NCBI RefSeq assembly: GCF_000424625.1
Contig: NZ_AUKG01000002.1
Coordinates: forward strand, 558,001 to 622,000
Origin: Conexibacter woesei Iso977N
GTDB lineage: Bacteria; Actinomycetota; Thermoleophilia; Solirubrobacterales; Solirubrobacteraceae
Length of the DNA stretch: 64,000 bases
Reading direction: 5' to 3'
A model generated the notes under the pieces. That model saw nothing but the letters and a program-made list of their open reading frames with translations. It was not told the origin of the DNA and ran no database searches. Below, in pieces: positions 17,817 to 27,027 of the stretch. Both the position numbers and the translations under genes were made by a program. Each line of letters starts with the position of its first letter. Within the stretch, counting starts at the first letter, position 1.

Positions 17817-18443
17817 CTACGACAACAGCCCCAGCCGCTGCGCGCGCTGGACGGCCTCGGTCCGGTTGCGCGCGCCGATCTTCCGGAACATCCCCGACGC
17901 GTGCTGCTTGACCGTGTTCGGCGACAGGTGCAGCTCGGTCGCGATCTCGGCGTTCGTCATCCCGCCCGCGACGCGCTCGAGCACCTGGCGCTCGCGGTCG
18001 GTCAGGACCATCCCGGACGGCGCGGCGTCGTCGAAGACCGTCAGCCCGCGGCCGACCCGGCGGATCGCGTCGGCCAGCTCGGTCGCGTCGCGCTCCTTGG
18101 TGATGAACCCGTGCGCGCCCGCGGCCCGCGCCGCCTTGGCGGACAACTTGCCCGCGCCGGAGTACAGCAGCGCGCGCGTGGACGGCGACGCGCTGCGGAT
18201 CATCCCGACGATCTCGGGCCCCGACTCCTCGCCGACGAACAGGTCGACCAGCGCGACGTGCGGCTCGTAGCGGCGCGCGAACTCCGCCGCCTGGTCGCCC
18301 GACGCCGCCGGGACGACGCGCTCGACCCAGTCGAGCCGGCCCAGCATGAGGCGCAGGCCCCAGTGGACCACCTGGTGGTCGTCGACGACGAGGACCCGGA
18401 GGGCCCGCGTCTCCATCTGGGGCTTGCGTTCGGTGGTCGTCAT
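17817..18443 (-). CDS. NarL/LuxR-type response regulator
   Basis: 208 residues. The receiver has the acidic pair D21/D22, phospho-acceptor D67 (VALVDLF) and K116 (FITKE); the C-terminal HTH runs LTDRERQVLERVAGG to SPNTVKQHASGMFRKIGARNRTEAV (about 144-195), the LuxR/NarL signature. It should act as a phosphorylation-controlled DNA-binding dimer. The ATG overlaps the stop of the histidine kinase gene (ATGA), so kinase and regulator are made together. The target genes are unknown. Confidence 0.9.
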   Translation of the reverse strand: MTTTERKPQMETRALRVLVVDDHQVVHWGLRLMLGRLDWVERVVPAASGDQAAEFARRYEPHVALVDLFVGEESGPEIVGMIRSASPSTRALLYSGAGKLSAKAARAAGAHGFITKERDATELADAIRRVGRGLTVFDDAAPSGMVLTDRERQVLERVAGGMTNAEIATELHLSPNTVKQHASGMFRKIGARNRTEAVQRAQRLGLLS

Positions 18444-19570
18444 GTGTGCTCGGGTCGGGGGAGGGTGAGGCGAACGTGCCAATGGTCGGTCCCATCGGGG
18501 CCGAACGTCAAGGACGCTCCATGTTGTAGGGCTTCGAAGGCGGCGACGCGCAGGCCCATGCCTGCGCCCCCGCTGCGCTGCTCGGGGCCGACGCCGTCGT
18601 TGGTGATCTCCAGCTCCACGGTATCGGCGTCGCCGCGGACGGCGACCTCGATGTGCTCCGGGGCCGCGTGGCGGCGGGCGTTGCGGATCGCCTCGCCGAG
18701 CACCGACTGGGTGACCGGCTCGAAGATCCCCGGGATGTCGACGCCGTCCTGCCAGACGACCTCGACCTCGGGCGCGTTGGCCTCCAGGCGCCTGAGCTCC
18801 TCGCTCAGCGTGAACGTCACGAGCTTCGGCGTCGCGGCCAGCGGGCGGGCCATCGCCTCGCGCAGGTCGTCGAGCGCGGCGCCCAGCTCGGCGGCCGCGC
18901 GGCGCTGGTCGGCCTCGTCCAGCAGCGCGCCGGACTGCAGCGCCATCACGACGCCGAAGACGCGCTGCACGACGCGCTCGTGGATGTCGCGGGCGAGGTC
19001 GATCCGGTCGGCGAGGTGCCTGCCGTCGACCTGGTGGCGGGTCGCGAGGCGGGCGGAGAGCGCCAGCGCGCTGATCTTCCCCAGCGACTTCAGGACCTCA
19101 CGCTGGTCGTCACCCAGCGGCGCCTCGCCGCGCTCGGCCACGATCACGCCGAACCCGCGGCCGCCCGCGGCCAGCGGGACGCACACGAGCCGCTCGATCC
19201 CGAGCAGCGTGTCGTAGGGCGCGGCCAGCTCCTCGGCGCCGCCCTCGACGACCTGGTCGAGGTCCAGCGCGCGGCCGGCGATCGGCGCGCGCTCGATCGC
19301 CAGGATGTGGCCGTCGAACAGCTCGATGTCGACCGCGTGCGAGCCGACGACGCGCACGCGGCGCGCCACGTCGTCGTAGACGAAGACGACCGCGCGCTGC
19401 ATCGCGCCCAACCGGCAGACCGCCTCGGCGAGGCGGTTGTAGAACGCGCCCGGCGCGTCCGGGGTCGCGTGCTCGACCTCGCCCAGCAGCGAGACGAACA
19501 GGTGCAGCGAGGCGATCGGCGAGAACCGGAAGGCGGCGTCGCTCGGTCCGGCGGGCTCCACGGCGCTCAC
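18440..19570 (-). CDS. GAF-containing sensor histidine kinase (HisKA_3 type)
   Basis: 376 residues. Residues about 40-180 form a GAF-like sensor (RAVVFVYDD, ERLVCVPLAAGGRGFGVIVAE), then a HisKA_3 dimerisation helix with phospho-acceptor H197 in ARDIHERVVQRVFGV, very like the DevS/DosS family, then a HATPase_c domain with N-box GEAIRNARRHA and G-box GGAGMGLRVAAFEAL. There is no membrane segment, so the signal is probably cytoplasmic (gas, redox or small ligand). No haem-ligand residue could be confirmed. It is translationally coupled to its response regulator and divergent from the c-di-GMP protein. Confidence 0.9.
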   Translation of the reverse strand: MSAVEPAGPSDAAFRFSPIASLHLFVSLLGEVEHATPDAPGAFYNRLAEAVCRLGAMQRAVVFVYDDVARRVRVVGSHAVDIELFDGHILAIERAPIAGRALDLDQVVEGGAEELAAPYDTLLGIERLVCVPLAAGGRGFGVIVAERGEAPLGDDQREVLKSLGKISALALSARLATRHQVDGRHLADRIDLARDIHERVVQRVFGVVMALQSGALLDEADQRRAAAELGAALDDLREAMARPLAATPKLVTFTLSEELRRLEANAPEVEVVWQDGVDIPGIFEPVTQSVLGEAIRNARRHAAPEHIEVAVRGDADTVELEITNDGVGPEQRSGGAGMGLRVAAFEALQHGASLTFGPDGTDHWHVRLTLPRPEHT

Positions 19571-19899
19571 GAGGCCGGAAGGGTCGATGGGCCGGGGCGC
19601 CTCATCCGACGCACCCGGCCCACCAGAGGAGAAGGAACGCGCTCACGATTGCCGGCGTCCCGAAGCCGGCGGGAGTCCTGACCAGATCCCATGTGAGCGG
19701 GCACCTGAGTCCATCGTGCACCGTGGCGCGCGGGGGCGGGAGAGGCCGTTGGCGGACAACCACCTGGTCGGGTGGTGTCCATGAGCGTCAGAAAATGGGA
19801 AGTTCGCATTGGGAGGAGGTGGTGCGTCATCGGACGTCTGCAGTGCCAAGTTCGTCGGGATCGTCAAGTTTGCCGAACGGCGGGCCGAGTTCGAATCTG
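19571..19899. other. Divergent intergenic region with a hairpin leader
   Basis: This 329-bp gap separates the divergent histidine kinase and c-di-GMP genes and must hold both promoters. A bulged hairpin GGAC(a)ACCAC...GTGGTGTCC spans 19754-19780, and GCCGGC-N8-GCCGGC occurs near 19650. A strong AGGAGG (19814-19819) is followed by in-frame GTG codons at only 0-2 nt, so it does not cleanly define a start. The second half is less GC-rich than the genes around it. No known riboswitch consensus was matched. Confidence 0.35.
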
Positions 19900-22899
19900 A
19901 TGGTCCAGCGGACCGCACCTGCGCGCATGGGGGGCGCCTTCGGCGTCGTGCTGCTGCTCGGCGGTCTCGCCGTGCTCATCCGCCACGCGGCCACCGGTGC
20001 GGACCCGGTGATGGCGATCCCCGCCGGGGCGCTCGCGATCGTCCTCGGCGGCTTCGTGGTCTGGCGCCGCGAGGCGCTGACGCTCGCCGACCTCGGCAAG
20101 CTCGCGCTCTTCAGCACGCTGATCGTCACGGTGGCGATCGCCGCGCGCGACACCCCGTACGGCGCGGGCTACGCCTACATCTGGGGCGCGCCGTTCGCGG
20201 TGGCCGCGTCGCGCCGCGTCGGGGTCGCGCACTTCGTGATCTCGGCGCTGTCGATCGCCGCGGCCTACGCGTTCCAGGCCGCGCACGTCGATGATCCGGC
20301 GGCGTTCAGCGAGTACGCGTCGTCGTGGGTGATCGCGGTCGTCTCGGTCGGCTTCGTCCTGCTCGTCACGAGCGTGATCCTGTCGTTCCTGGAGTCCACG
20401 CAGGCCGAGCTGGACGACGGCTTCGAGCGCGGGATCCTCGGCATGGCGTTCCTGGACCTCGGCGGGCGCTACCAGCGCGTCAACCCTGCGCTGGCGCAGA
20501 TGCTCGGCCGCGAGGTCGAGGAGCTGCTCGGCGCGCAGTTCAGCGAGTTCACGCACCCCGACGACCAGGCCGTGTCGCTCGACGCGCTGTCGCAGGTGGT
20601 CGATCAAGGGACCGCGGTCTTCGACAAGCGCTACGTGCGGCCGGACGGATCGTCGCGCTGGGTCTGCGTGCACGCGACGATCCTGCGCGACGACCAAGGC
20701 GTACCGTCGCGGATCTTCGCCGAGCACGAGGACATCACGGCGCGGCGGCGCGCCGAGCAAGCCGTCCGGGAGTCCGAGACGCGCTTCGAGCGCGCGTTCG
20801 AGGACGCGGGCGTCGGCATGCTGATCCTGGAGCTCGACGGGACGGTCCAGCGCGCCAACGGCGCCGCGGCCGCGCTGTTCGGCGCGGTGCCCGACGAGGT
20901 CAAGGGCACGTCGATCGTCGTCTGGCAGCACCCGGAGGAGCGCGTGGCGGGGCGGGAGGCGGCGAGCCGGCTGTTCTCCGACGGCTTCCCGGACATGTTC
21001 GAGCGCGACGTCCGCTACATCCGCTCCGACGGGCACGTCGTCCATACGGCGGCGACGGCCGCGCTGGCGCGCGACGACGAGGGCAGGCCCGCGTACACGA
21101 TCGTGCAGCTCGTCGACATGACCGAGCGGCTGACCGCGCGGCGGCGCGAGGCGGCGCTGTCGACGCTGGGGCAGCTCGGGCTGACGACCGAGTCGATGAG
21201 CCCGTTGTTGAAGGAGACGGTCCGGGTCGTGGCCGAGACGCTGGACGTCTCGCACGCGACGCTGCTGGACGGCGACGGCGGCGACATCCTGGCGGCGTGG
21301 GGGTGGGACGGCGAGCCGTCGCGCGCGCATGCGCGGGCCATGCTGGATTCGCCGGGCGCGCTGGTGCTCGACCACGCGGCGACCGAGCTGCGGTTCCCGA
21401 CGCGGGCGCTGCTGGATGCCGGTGTCATCACCGGCGCGGCGGTGCCGATCGCGGGGGAGGGCGACGCGCCGTTCGGGATCCTGTGCGTGCACGCGATCGC
21501 GGGCGAGCACCGGTTCGATCTTGAGGATGTCGCTTTCCTGGAGTCCACCGCGAACGTCGTGACGGCGGCGGTGCGCCGCGATGCGGCGGAGCGCGAGCTG
21601 CGCCACCGTGCGCTGCACGATCCGCTGACGAAGCTGCCGAACCGCGCGTTGCTGACCGACCGGCTGCGGCACGCACTGTCGCGCGCGCGGCGTGAGCACC
21701 AGTCGGTCGCCGCGCTGTTCCTCGACGTCGACGACTTCAAGGACGTCAACGACCGGCATGGCCACGAGGGCGGCGACGCGTTGTTGCAGGCGTTGGCGCC
21801 GCGGCTGCAGGGGTGCCTGCGGGCCAACGACACGCTGGCGCGGTTCGGCGCTGACGAGTTCGTGGTGGTCTGCGAGGACCTGGCCGATCCGGAGGAGGCG
21901 CTGTCGGTCGCCGATCGGCTGCTGGAGGCGTGCGCCGAGCCGGTGACGATCGGGGGTCCGGGCGGGACGGTGCGGCGGACGGCGTCGATCGGGATCGCGT
22001 TGAGCGGCGGGGCCGACGGCGACGACGCCGACACGCTGCTGCGGGATGCCGACCTGGCGATGCACCGGGCCAAGCTGGCGGGCAAGGGGCGCTACGAGGT
22101 CTTCGCGCACGCGATGCGCGAGCTGGCGCTGGATCGCGTGGCGATGTTGAACGACTTGGATCGTGCGCTGGCCGGCGACGAGCTGGCGCTGCACTTCCAG
22201 CCGATCGTGGACATCCGGACCGGTGAGATCATCTCCGCGGAGTCGCTGGTGCGCTGGCACCATCCGGAGCGGGGGCTGGTCATGCCCGACGAGTTCATCG
22301 GGCTGGCCGAGCGGACGGGGCGGATCGTGGAGCTGGGGCGCTGGGTGCTGCGCGAGGCGGCGCGGCATGCGGCGCTGTGGCCGGGGCTGTCTGTGGGCGT
22401 CAACGTGTCGCGGTTGCAGTTGAGCGACCCCGGGTTCGTGGATGAGGTCGCGCGCGCTCTTGGTGAGTTCGGCGTGGTGGCCGGCCGGTTCACGATCGAG
22501 GTGACGGAGACCGCGCTGATGGAGGATCCGGCGGCGGCGGAGACCGCGCTGCTGGCGTTGCGCGAGCTGGGCGTGACGATCTCGTTGGACGACTTCGGGA
22601 CGGGCTACTCGTCGTTGTCGTCGGTGAGCGACTTCCCGCTGTCGACGTTGAAGTTGGATCGCGCCTTCCTCGCCGACCACCGCCCCGAGGCCCAGCGCTG
22701 GTCGATCGTCCGAGCGGTCCTCGACATGGCCCGCACCCTCGAGCTCGACGTCATCGTCGAAGGCGTCGAAACCGAGACCCAACGCGCCCGCCTCGCCGAG
22801 CTCGGCGCCATCCACGGCCAGGGCTACCTCTTCGCCCGTCCGCTGCCGGCCGAGGCGCTCTCCGAGCTGCTGCACCGCGGCTCCCCCATCAACACCTAG
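19900..22899 (+). CDS. Membrane c-di-GMP signalling protein: 6TM-PAS-PAS-GAF-GGDEF-EAL
   Basis: About 999 residues. Six hydrophobic helices (about 10-165), two PAS domains (about 171-295 and 297-425), a GAF-like domain (about 430-555), a diguanylate cyclase domain (from LHDPLTKLPNRALL at about 570) and an EAL phosphodiesterase domain (about 745-995). The cyclase signature reads GADEF (residues 650-654) instead of GGDEF. The EAL motif reads ESL (781-783), but DDFGTGYSSL (about 897) and VEGVET (about 953) are intact, so hydrolysis of c-di-GMP looks more secure than synthesis. The start is uncertain: ATG 19900 precedes the first helix, with possible GTG starts up to 80 nt earlier. Confidence 0.88.
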   Translation: MVQRTAPARMGGAFGVVLLLGGLAVLIRHAATGADPVMAIPAGALAIVLGGFVVWRREALTLADLGKLALFSTLIVTVAIAARDTPYGAGYAYIWGAPFAVAASRRVGVAHFVISALSIAAAYAFQAAHVDDPAAFSEYASSWVIAVVSVGFVLLVTSVILSFLESTQAELDDGFERGILGMAFLDLGGRYQRVNPALAQMLGREVEELLGAQFSEFTHPDDQAVSLDALSQVVDQGTAVFDKRYVRPDGSSRWVCVHATILRDDQGVPSRIFAEHEDITARRRAEQAVRESETRFERAFEDAGVGMLILELDGTVQRANGAAAALFGAVPDEVKGTSIVVWQHPEERVAGREAASRLFSDGFPDMFERDVRYIRSDGHVVHTAATAALARDDEGRPAYTIVQLVDMTERLTARRREAALSTLGQLGLTTESMSPLLKETVRVVAETLDVSHATLLDGDGGDILAAWGWDGEPSRAHARAMLDSPGALVLDHAATELRFPTRALLDAGVITGAAVPIAGEGDAPFGILCVHAIAGEHRFDLEDVAFLESTANVVTAAVRRDAAERELRHRALHDPLTKLPNRALLTDRLRHALSRARREHQSVAALFLDVDDFKDVNDRHGHEGGDALLQALAPRLQGCLRANDTLARFGADEFVVVCEDLADPEEALSVADRLLEACAEPVTIGGPGGTVRRTASIGIALSGGADGDDADTLLRDADLAMHRAKLAGKGRYEVFAHAMRELALDRVAMLNDLDRALAGDELALHFQPIVDIRTGEIISAESLVRWHHPERGLVMPDEFIGLAERTGRIVELGRWVLREAARHAALWPGLSVGVNVSRLQLSDPGFVDEVARALGEFGVVAGRFTIEVTETALMEDPAAAETALLALRELGVTISLDDFGTGYSSLSSVSDFPLSTLKLDRAFLADHRPEAQRWSIVRAVLDMARTLELDVIVEGVETETQRARLAELGAIHGQGYLFARPLPAEALSELLHRGSPINT

Positions 22900-22909
22900 C
22901 ACTCGATCC

Positions 22910-23345
22910 GCCGCCGGTCGCTGCACCGCCACCCTCGATACACGCGGACTCGCCGCGTCGCGGCGGCGCCATCGGTCGTGTCCGCGGCCACACTGCCGCC
23001 TCCTCCGACGTTTGGAGTACCGATGGTCGTCGGTCGTAACTCCGCCGCCGTTTGGCGGTCTCCGCCGTCCTCGCTACACGCGGCCTAGCCGCGTCTCGGC
23101 AGCGCCACCCGTCGTATCCGCGGCCACACTGCCGCCTCCGCGGACGTTTGGAGTACCGATGGTCGTCGGTCGTAACACCCGCCGCCGTTCGGCGGTCTCC
23201 GTCGGCTTTCGCTACACGCGGTCGCGGCGCGTCTCGGCAGCGCCATCCGTCGTATCCGCGGCCACACTGCCGCCTCCGCTATCGCTTGGGTACTGGCCGT
23301 TGTCGGTCGCGACACCGCCATCGTTCGCCAGTCTCCGCCGGCGGC
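22910..23345. repeat. Non-coding tandem repeat array, period 136-138 bp, about 3 copies
   Basis: TCCGCGGCCACACTGCCGCC starts at 22981, 23117 and 23255, and TTTGGAGTACCGATGGTCGT at 23011 and 23147 (a diverged form at 23285). Another block (GCTACACGCGG...CGTCTCGGCAGCGCCA) recurs just before each. Each unit contains a small hairpin of the type CCGCC-GTTT-GGCGG. The period is not a multiple of 3, so the frames that run across it are not coding. The array fills the 516-bp gap between convergent genes (the c-di-GMP protein and the carboxyltransferase); no separate terminator was recognised there. Confidence 0.8.
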
Positions 23346-23415
23346 GCGGCCCGGGTCCGCGGAGGCTCTCCCGACTCCGCAGTCGCTCAGCGGCGGGCGG
23401 TCGGCGCTGCGCCGA

Positions 23416-24939
23416 TCAACATGTAGGCCATGCTGCCAGCGGGCGAGTTGAGCCGTTCGCCACCGGGCGGTTTGAGAGGCGGTTGAGGGAGCGGGAGAGG
23501 GTGGGGCGGGTGTCGGCTGGGTCGATGATCTCGTCGACCTTCATGAGGCCGGCGGCGCCGTAGGGGTCGATGTCGGCCGACATGTAGTCCATGGCGGCTT
23601 CGCGGGCGGTGTCGTCGCCGCCGGCGACGACGTTCGCGGCGACCAGTGGGTCCATGAAGGAGATCTCGGCTGAGGGCCAGGCGTAGACGGTGTCGACGCC
23701 GGAGTCGTTGCCGCCCAGCGAGAAGTAGGCCAACCCATAGGCCTTGCGCAACACGGTGGTCAACTTCGGCGCCTCGTGCAGCGCCAGCGCGGTCTGCAAC
23801 CGGATCGCGTGCTTGAGCATCCCGTCGTGCTCGACCTGCTTGCCGACGAAGAACCCCGGAACGTCCTGGAAGAACAGCACCGGGATGTCATAGGCGTCGG
23901 TCAAGCACAACAACTTGACGGCCTTCTCGCACGCGCGCGGGTCCAACGACCCGGCGAAGAACTTCGGCTGCGAGGCGATCACCCCGACGACATGCCCATC
24001 GAGTCGTCCCAGCCCGGACACCAGCCCGCGGCCGTAGCCGCTGCCGAGCTCCAGGAACGAATCGGCGTCGAGGACGCGGCCCAGGACCTTGTTGATGTCG
24101 TACGCCCGGGAGCGGCGGCGCGGCACGACGTCGGCCAGCTCCGCGTCGGGAGAGACGTCCTCGGTCGCGCCCCGCGGCGCCCGCTCCCGCCCGTTGGCCG
24201 GCAGCAGCGCGAGCGCGCGGCGGATCAAGGCATAGGCCTCGTCGAAGTCCTCGGCGATCAGGTCGATCTGGCCGGTGGTGCGAGCATGCACGTCGGCGCC
24301 GCCCAGCTCGTCGTTGGTCAGCTCCTCGCCCGTCGCGATCTTCGCGACCAGCGGCGAGGTCACGGCGAGGCACGTCCCGCGGACCTGGATCACCAGATCC
24401 GACGCGGCGCTCACGAACGACGACCCGCCGAACGAGTCGCCCACGATCACCGTGATGAACGGCACCCTCCGCCTGCGCCGGAACAGCTCGACGTCGACCG
24501 CGACCTGCGCGAACCCCGCCGAGCCCAGCGAGTCCGGGATCCGCGCGCCGCCCGTGGCACCGAAGTAGACGATCGGGTGCCCACAGCGCTCGGCATGCGC
24601 GAACAGCCGCCCCAAACGCCGCGAGCCCATCGGCGACGACGACCCGCGCTTGACCGTGATGTCATCGCCCGCGACCGTGACCGCGCGCCCGTCGACCGTC
24701 CCGTGCCCGCCGATCTTGCCGTCGCCCGGCGTGTCCGCCGCGTCCTCGGCGCGCAGCGAGTGCACGAACGTCCCGACCTCCTCGAACGACCCGGCGTCGA
24801 GCAGCGCGTCGATGTGCTCCCGCACCGTCCGCTCGCCACGCGCGTGCAGCCGCTCGACCCGCGCGACCCCACCCAGCTCGGAGCGCACCCGATCACGCCG
24901 CTCCAGGAACTCGCCGACCCGATCCACCTCTTCGTCCAT
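23416..24939 (-). CDS. Acyl-CoA carboxylase carboxyltransferase (beta) subunit
   Basis: 507 residues, typical of biotin-dependent propionyl-/methylcrotonyl-/acetyl-CoA carboxyltransferases. N-terminal half: GKIGGHGTVDGR, FGATGGARIPDSLGS (oxyanion loop) and GDSFGGSSF. C-terminal half: DADSFLELGSGYGRGLVSGLGRLDGHVVGVIA, FFQDVPGFFVGK and AWPSAEISFMDP. The subunit transfers carboxyl from carboxybiotin to an acyl-CoA. The biotin-carrier/alpha subunit is not in the window. Which acyl-CoA is used cannot be told; FMDP in place of the common GAMGPE-type loop suggests divergence from the classic PccB group. Divergent from the permease gene by 30 bp. Confidence 0.88.
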   Translation of the reverse strand: MDEEVDRVGEFLERRDRVRSELGGVARVERLHARGERTVREHIDALLDAGSFEEVGTFVHSLRAEDAADTPGDGKIGGHGTVDGRAVTVAGDDITVKRGSSSPMGSRRLGRLFAHAERCGHPIVYFGATGGARIPDSLGSAGFAQVAVDVELFRRRRRVPFITVIVGDSFGGSSFVSAASDLVIQVRGTCLAVTSPLVAKIATGEELTNDELGGADVHARTTGQIDLIAEDFDEAYALIRRALALLPANGRERAPRGATEDVSPDAELADVVPRRRSRAYDINKVLGRVLDADSFLELGSGYGRGLVSGLGRLDGHVVGVIASQPKFFAGSLDPRACEKAVKLLCLTDAYDIPVLFFQDVPGFFVGKQVEHDGMLKHAIRLQTALALHEAPKLTTVLRKAYGLAYFSLGGNDSGVDTVYAWPSAEISFMDPLVAANVVAGGDDTAREAAMDYMSADIDPYGAAGLMKVDEIIDPADTRPTLSRSLNRLSNRPVANGSTRPLAAWPTC

Positions 24940-24969
24940 CGCGGCATCACACCATGTAGAACACCGCCC

Positions 24970-25725
24970 GTGATCTCCGCCCTCGACGTCGCGCTGCTCG
25001 TGCTCGCCGGCGTCGCCGCCGGGCTGGTCGGATCGGCGGGCGGGATCACGTCGCTGATCTCGTTCCCGGCGCTGCTCGCCGTCGGCCTGCCCGCCCACGC
25101 GGCGAACGTCGCCAACAGCGTCGGGCTGGTCGCCTGCCTGCCCGGATCGGCGCACGCGTCGCGGCCGGAGCTGCGCGGTCGCGGGGCGTGGCTGAAGCGC
25201 TGGAGCGCGGTCGCCGCCATCGGCGGGACGGCGGGCGCGGTGCTGCTGCTCGTCACGCCCGACGACGTCTTCGCCCGCGTCGTCCCGTTCCTCGTCGCGG
25301 CCGGATCGTTGGCGCTCCTGTTCGAGCCGCGCCTGACCGCGTGGCACCGCCAGCGCGAGGGCACGAACGCCCTCGCCCTGCCCGCCGGGATCCTCGCGCT
25401 CGCGCTCTACAACGGCTACTTCGGCGCCGGCTCGGGCGTGATGACCCTGACGTTGATGCTCGTCCTCGTCGACGACCACCTCCCGACCGCCAACGCCCTC
25501 AAGAACGTCCTGATCGGCGTCGGGAGCGTGGCGACCGCGACGATCCTCGTCCTCGCCGGACCGGTCGAGTGGGCCGCGACCGTCCCGATCGCGGCCGGGC
25601 TGCTCGTCGGCAGCCGGATCGGCCCGGTCGTCGCCCGGCGCCTGCCGCCGGACCTGCTGCGCGTGCTGATCGTCGTCTTCGGCCTCGCGCTCGCCGTCGA
25701 CCTCTGGATCAACCCCAGCACCTGA
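24970..25725 (+). CDS. TauE/SafE family permease
   Basis: 251 residues, about eight membrane helices, with the duplicated TauE/SafE hallmarks: AGLVGSAGGITSLISFPALLAVGLPAHAANVANSVGL in the first half and NGYFGAGSGVMTLTLMLVL...NALKNVLIG in the second. The family exports sulfite, sulfonates or small organic anions; the substrate here is unknown. The start is the GTG that gives a short N-terminus before helix 1. A TauE permease 100 bp in front of alkB on the same strand may be coincidental, since alkB has its own promoter. Confidence 0.85.
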   Translation: MISALDVALLVLAGVAAGLVGSAGGITSLISFPALLAVGLPAHAANVANSVGLVACLPGSAHASRPELRGRGAWLKRWSAVAAIGGTAGAVLLLVTPDDVFARVVPFLVAAGSLALLFEPRLTAWHRQREGTNALALPAGILALALYNGYFGAGSGVMTLTLMLVLVDDHLPTANALKNVLIGVGSVATATILVLAGPVEWAATVPIAAGLLVGSRIGPVVARRLPPDLLRVLIVVFGLALAVDLWINPST

Positions 25726-25735
25726 ACGCAGGGGG

Positions 25736-25763
25736 TTGACACCAACCGCCCCTCGTGTAAACC
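25736..25763 (+). promoter_or_regulatory. Candidate promoter of alkB
   Basis: A perfect TTGACA (25736-25741) is followed after 16 nt by TAAACC (25758-25763). Transcription would begin near 25770, just before the 23-bp palindrome, so a repressor bound there would block initiation. The -10 is only a partial match. Confidence 0.5.
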
Positions 25764-25778
25764 TCTCCAACGTCCCGC

Positions 25779-25801
25779 CGGCTTGACACAGTGTCAAGCC
25801 G
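25779..25801. promoter_or_regulatory. 23-bp palindromic operator in front of alkB
   Basis: CGGCTTGACAC-A-GTGTCAAGCCG is a perfect inverted repeat with 11-bp arms and a single central base, lying between the candidate promoter and the alkB start. Length and symmetry suit a TetR-family dimer, and a TetR gene follows alkB directly. The left arm also contains TTGACA, so it could overlap an alternative -35. Confidence 0.8.
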
Positions 25802-25827
25802 ACCTGTCCCGGAGGGAGTCGCCAACC

Positions 25828-27027
25828 GTGTCCGACGCCGCGCACGTCCACGCCCACGATCACGACCACGTCGAGGTCAACCCCGCGACGTGGACCGACC
25901 CCAAGCGCTACGCCTGGCTGCTCGGCCTGCTCGTCCCGCTGCTGCCGTTCATGGCGTGGGGCCTGGTCGCGCTCACCGGCCTCGGCGTCTTCTGGTACTG
26001 GGGCCCGCTGTTCATCTTCGGCGTCATGCCGTTCCTCGACACGGCCATCGGCAAGGACTCGTCCAACCCGCCGGACTCGGTCGTCAAGTACCTCGAGCAG
26101 GACCGCTACTACCGCCTCTGCACCTACGCCTTCATCCCGCTGCAGCTGATCGCGCTCGTCGGCGGCGCGGCGCTCCTGGCCGGCGACGACCTCGGCATCG
26201 GCGAGAAGCTCGGCCTCGCGCTGACGCTCGGCTGCGTCAACGGCATCGGGATCAACACCGCCCACGAGCTCGGCCACAAGCGCGCGAGCCTGGAGCGCTG
26301 GCTGAGCAAGGTCGCGCTCGCCCCGACCGGCTACGGCCACTTCTACATCGAGCACAACCGCGGCCATCATGTACGCGTTGCCACGCCGGAGGACCCGGCC
26401 AGCTCGCGGATGGGCGAGAGCTTCTACCGCTTCTGGCCGCGCACGGTCGCGGGCAGCCTGCGCTCCAGCTGGGAGCTGGAGGCCGAGCGCCTGGAGCGCG
26501 ACGAGATCCGCTGGTTCTCGCCGCGCAACGACATCATCAACGCCTGGGCGATGACGCTCGTCCTCTTCGCCGCGCTCCTGGTCGCCTTCGGGATCGAGCT
26601 CCTGCCGTGGCTGATCATCCAGGCGGTCGTCGGGTTCTCGCTCCTGGAAGTCGTCAACTACCTGGAGCACTACGGCCTGCTGCGCGAGAAGCGCGACGAC
26701 GGCACCGACCGCTACGAGCGCACGCAGCCGCGCCACAGCTGGAACTCCGACAACGTGTCGTCCAACGTGTTGCTGTACCACTTGCAGCGCCACTCCGACC
26801 ACCACGCGCACCCGACGCGCCGCTTCCAGGCGCTGCGTCACTTCGACGAGGCGCCCGAGCTGCCCTCCGGCTACGCGACGATGATCCTGCTGGCGGTGAT
26901 CCCGCCGCTGTGGCGCCGCGTCATGGACCCGCGTGTCGTCGCGCACTACGAGGGCGACCTGACCCGCGCGAACGTCGACCGCCGCAAGCGCGACAGGTTG
27001 CTGCGCCGCTACGCTGCGGCGGCGTGA
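25828..27027 (+). CDS. alkB: Alkane 1-monooxygenase AlkB
   Basis: 399 residues, integral membrane non-haem di-iron hydroxylase that oxidises the terminal carbon of alkanes. All His boxes are present: HELGH (146-150), EHNRGHH (175-181), NYLEHYG (about 281-287) and LQRHSDHH (319-326). The GTG start has a GGAGGGA site upstream. An unusual His/Asp-rich N-terminal segment (HVHAHDHDH, residues 6-14) could bind metal. The stop overlaps the TetR start (GTGA). The rubredoxin and rubredoxin reductase genes that often follow actinobacterial alkB are absent here, so electron donors must come from elsewhere. Confidence 0.95.
   Translation: MSDAAHVHAHDHDHVEVNPATWTDPKRYAWLLGLLVPLLPFMAWGLVALTGLGVFWYWGPLFIFGVMPFLDTAIGKDSSNPPDSVVKYLEQDRYYRLCTYAFIPLQLIALVGGAALLAGDDLGIGEKLGLALTLGCVNGIGINTAHELGHKRASLERWLSKVALAPTGYGHFYIEHNRGHHVRVATPEDPASSRMGESFYRFWPRTVAGSLRSSWELEAERLERDEIRWFSPRNDIINAWAMTLVLFAALLVAFGIELLPWLIIQAVVGFSLLEVVNYLEHYGLLREKRDDGTDRYERTQPRHSWNSDNVSSNVLLYHLQRHSDHHAHPTRRFQALRHFDEAPELPSGYATMILLAVIPPLWRRVMDPRVVAHYEGDLTRANVDRRKRDRLLRRYAAAA

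Noticed and set aside
19693-19899. N-terminal extension of the c-di-GMP protein
   Set aside because: The extra 69 residues are low-complexity with no domain; the codons are atypical and the region must contain the promoter.
22910-23345. Possible CRISPR array or insertion-element end
   Set aside because: Long tandem units without spacers; no transposase, terminal inverted repeats or target duplication seen.
23012-23563. Plus-strand open frame across the 136-bp repeats
   Set aside because: The repeat unit is not a multiple of 3, so the copies are read in different frames; this is not expected of a coding repeat, and codon use is poor.
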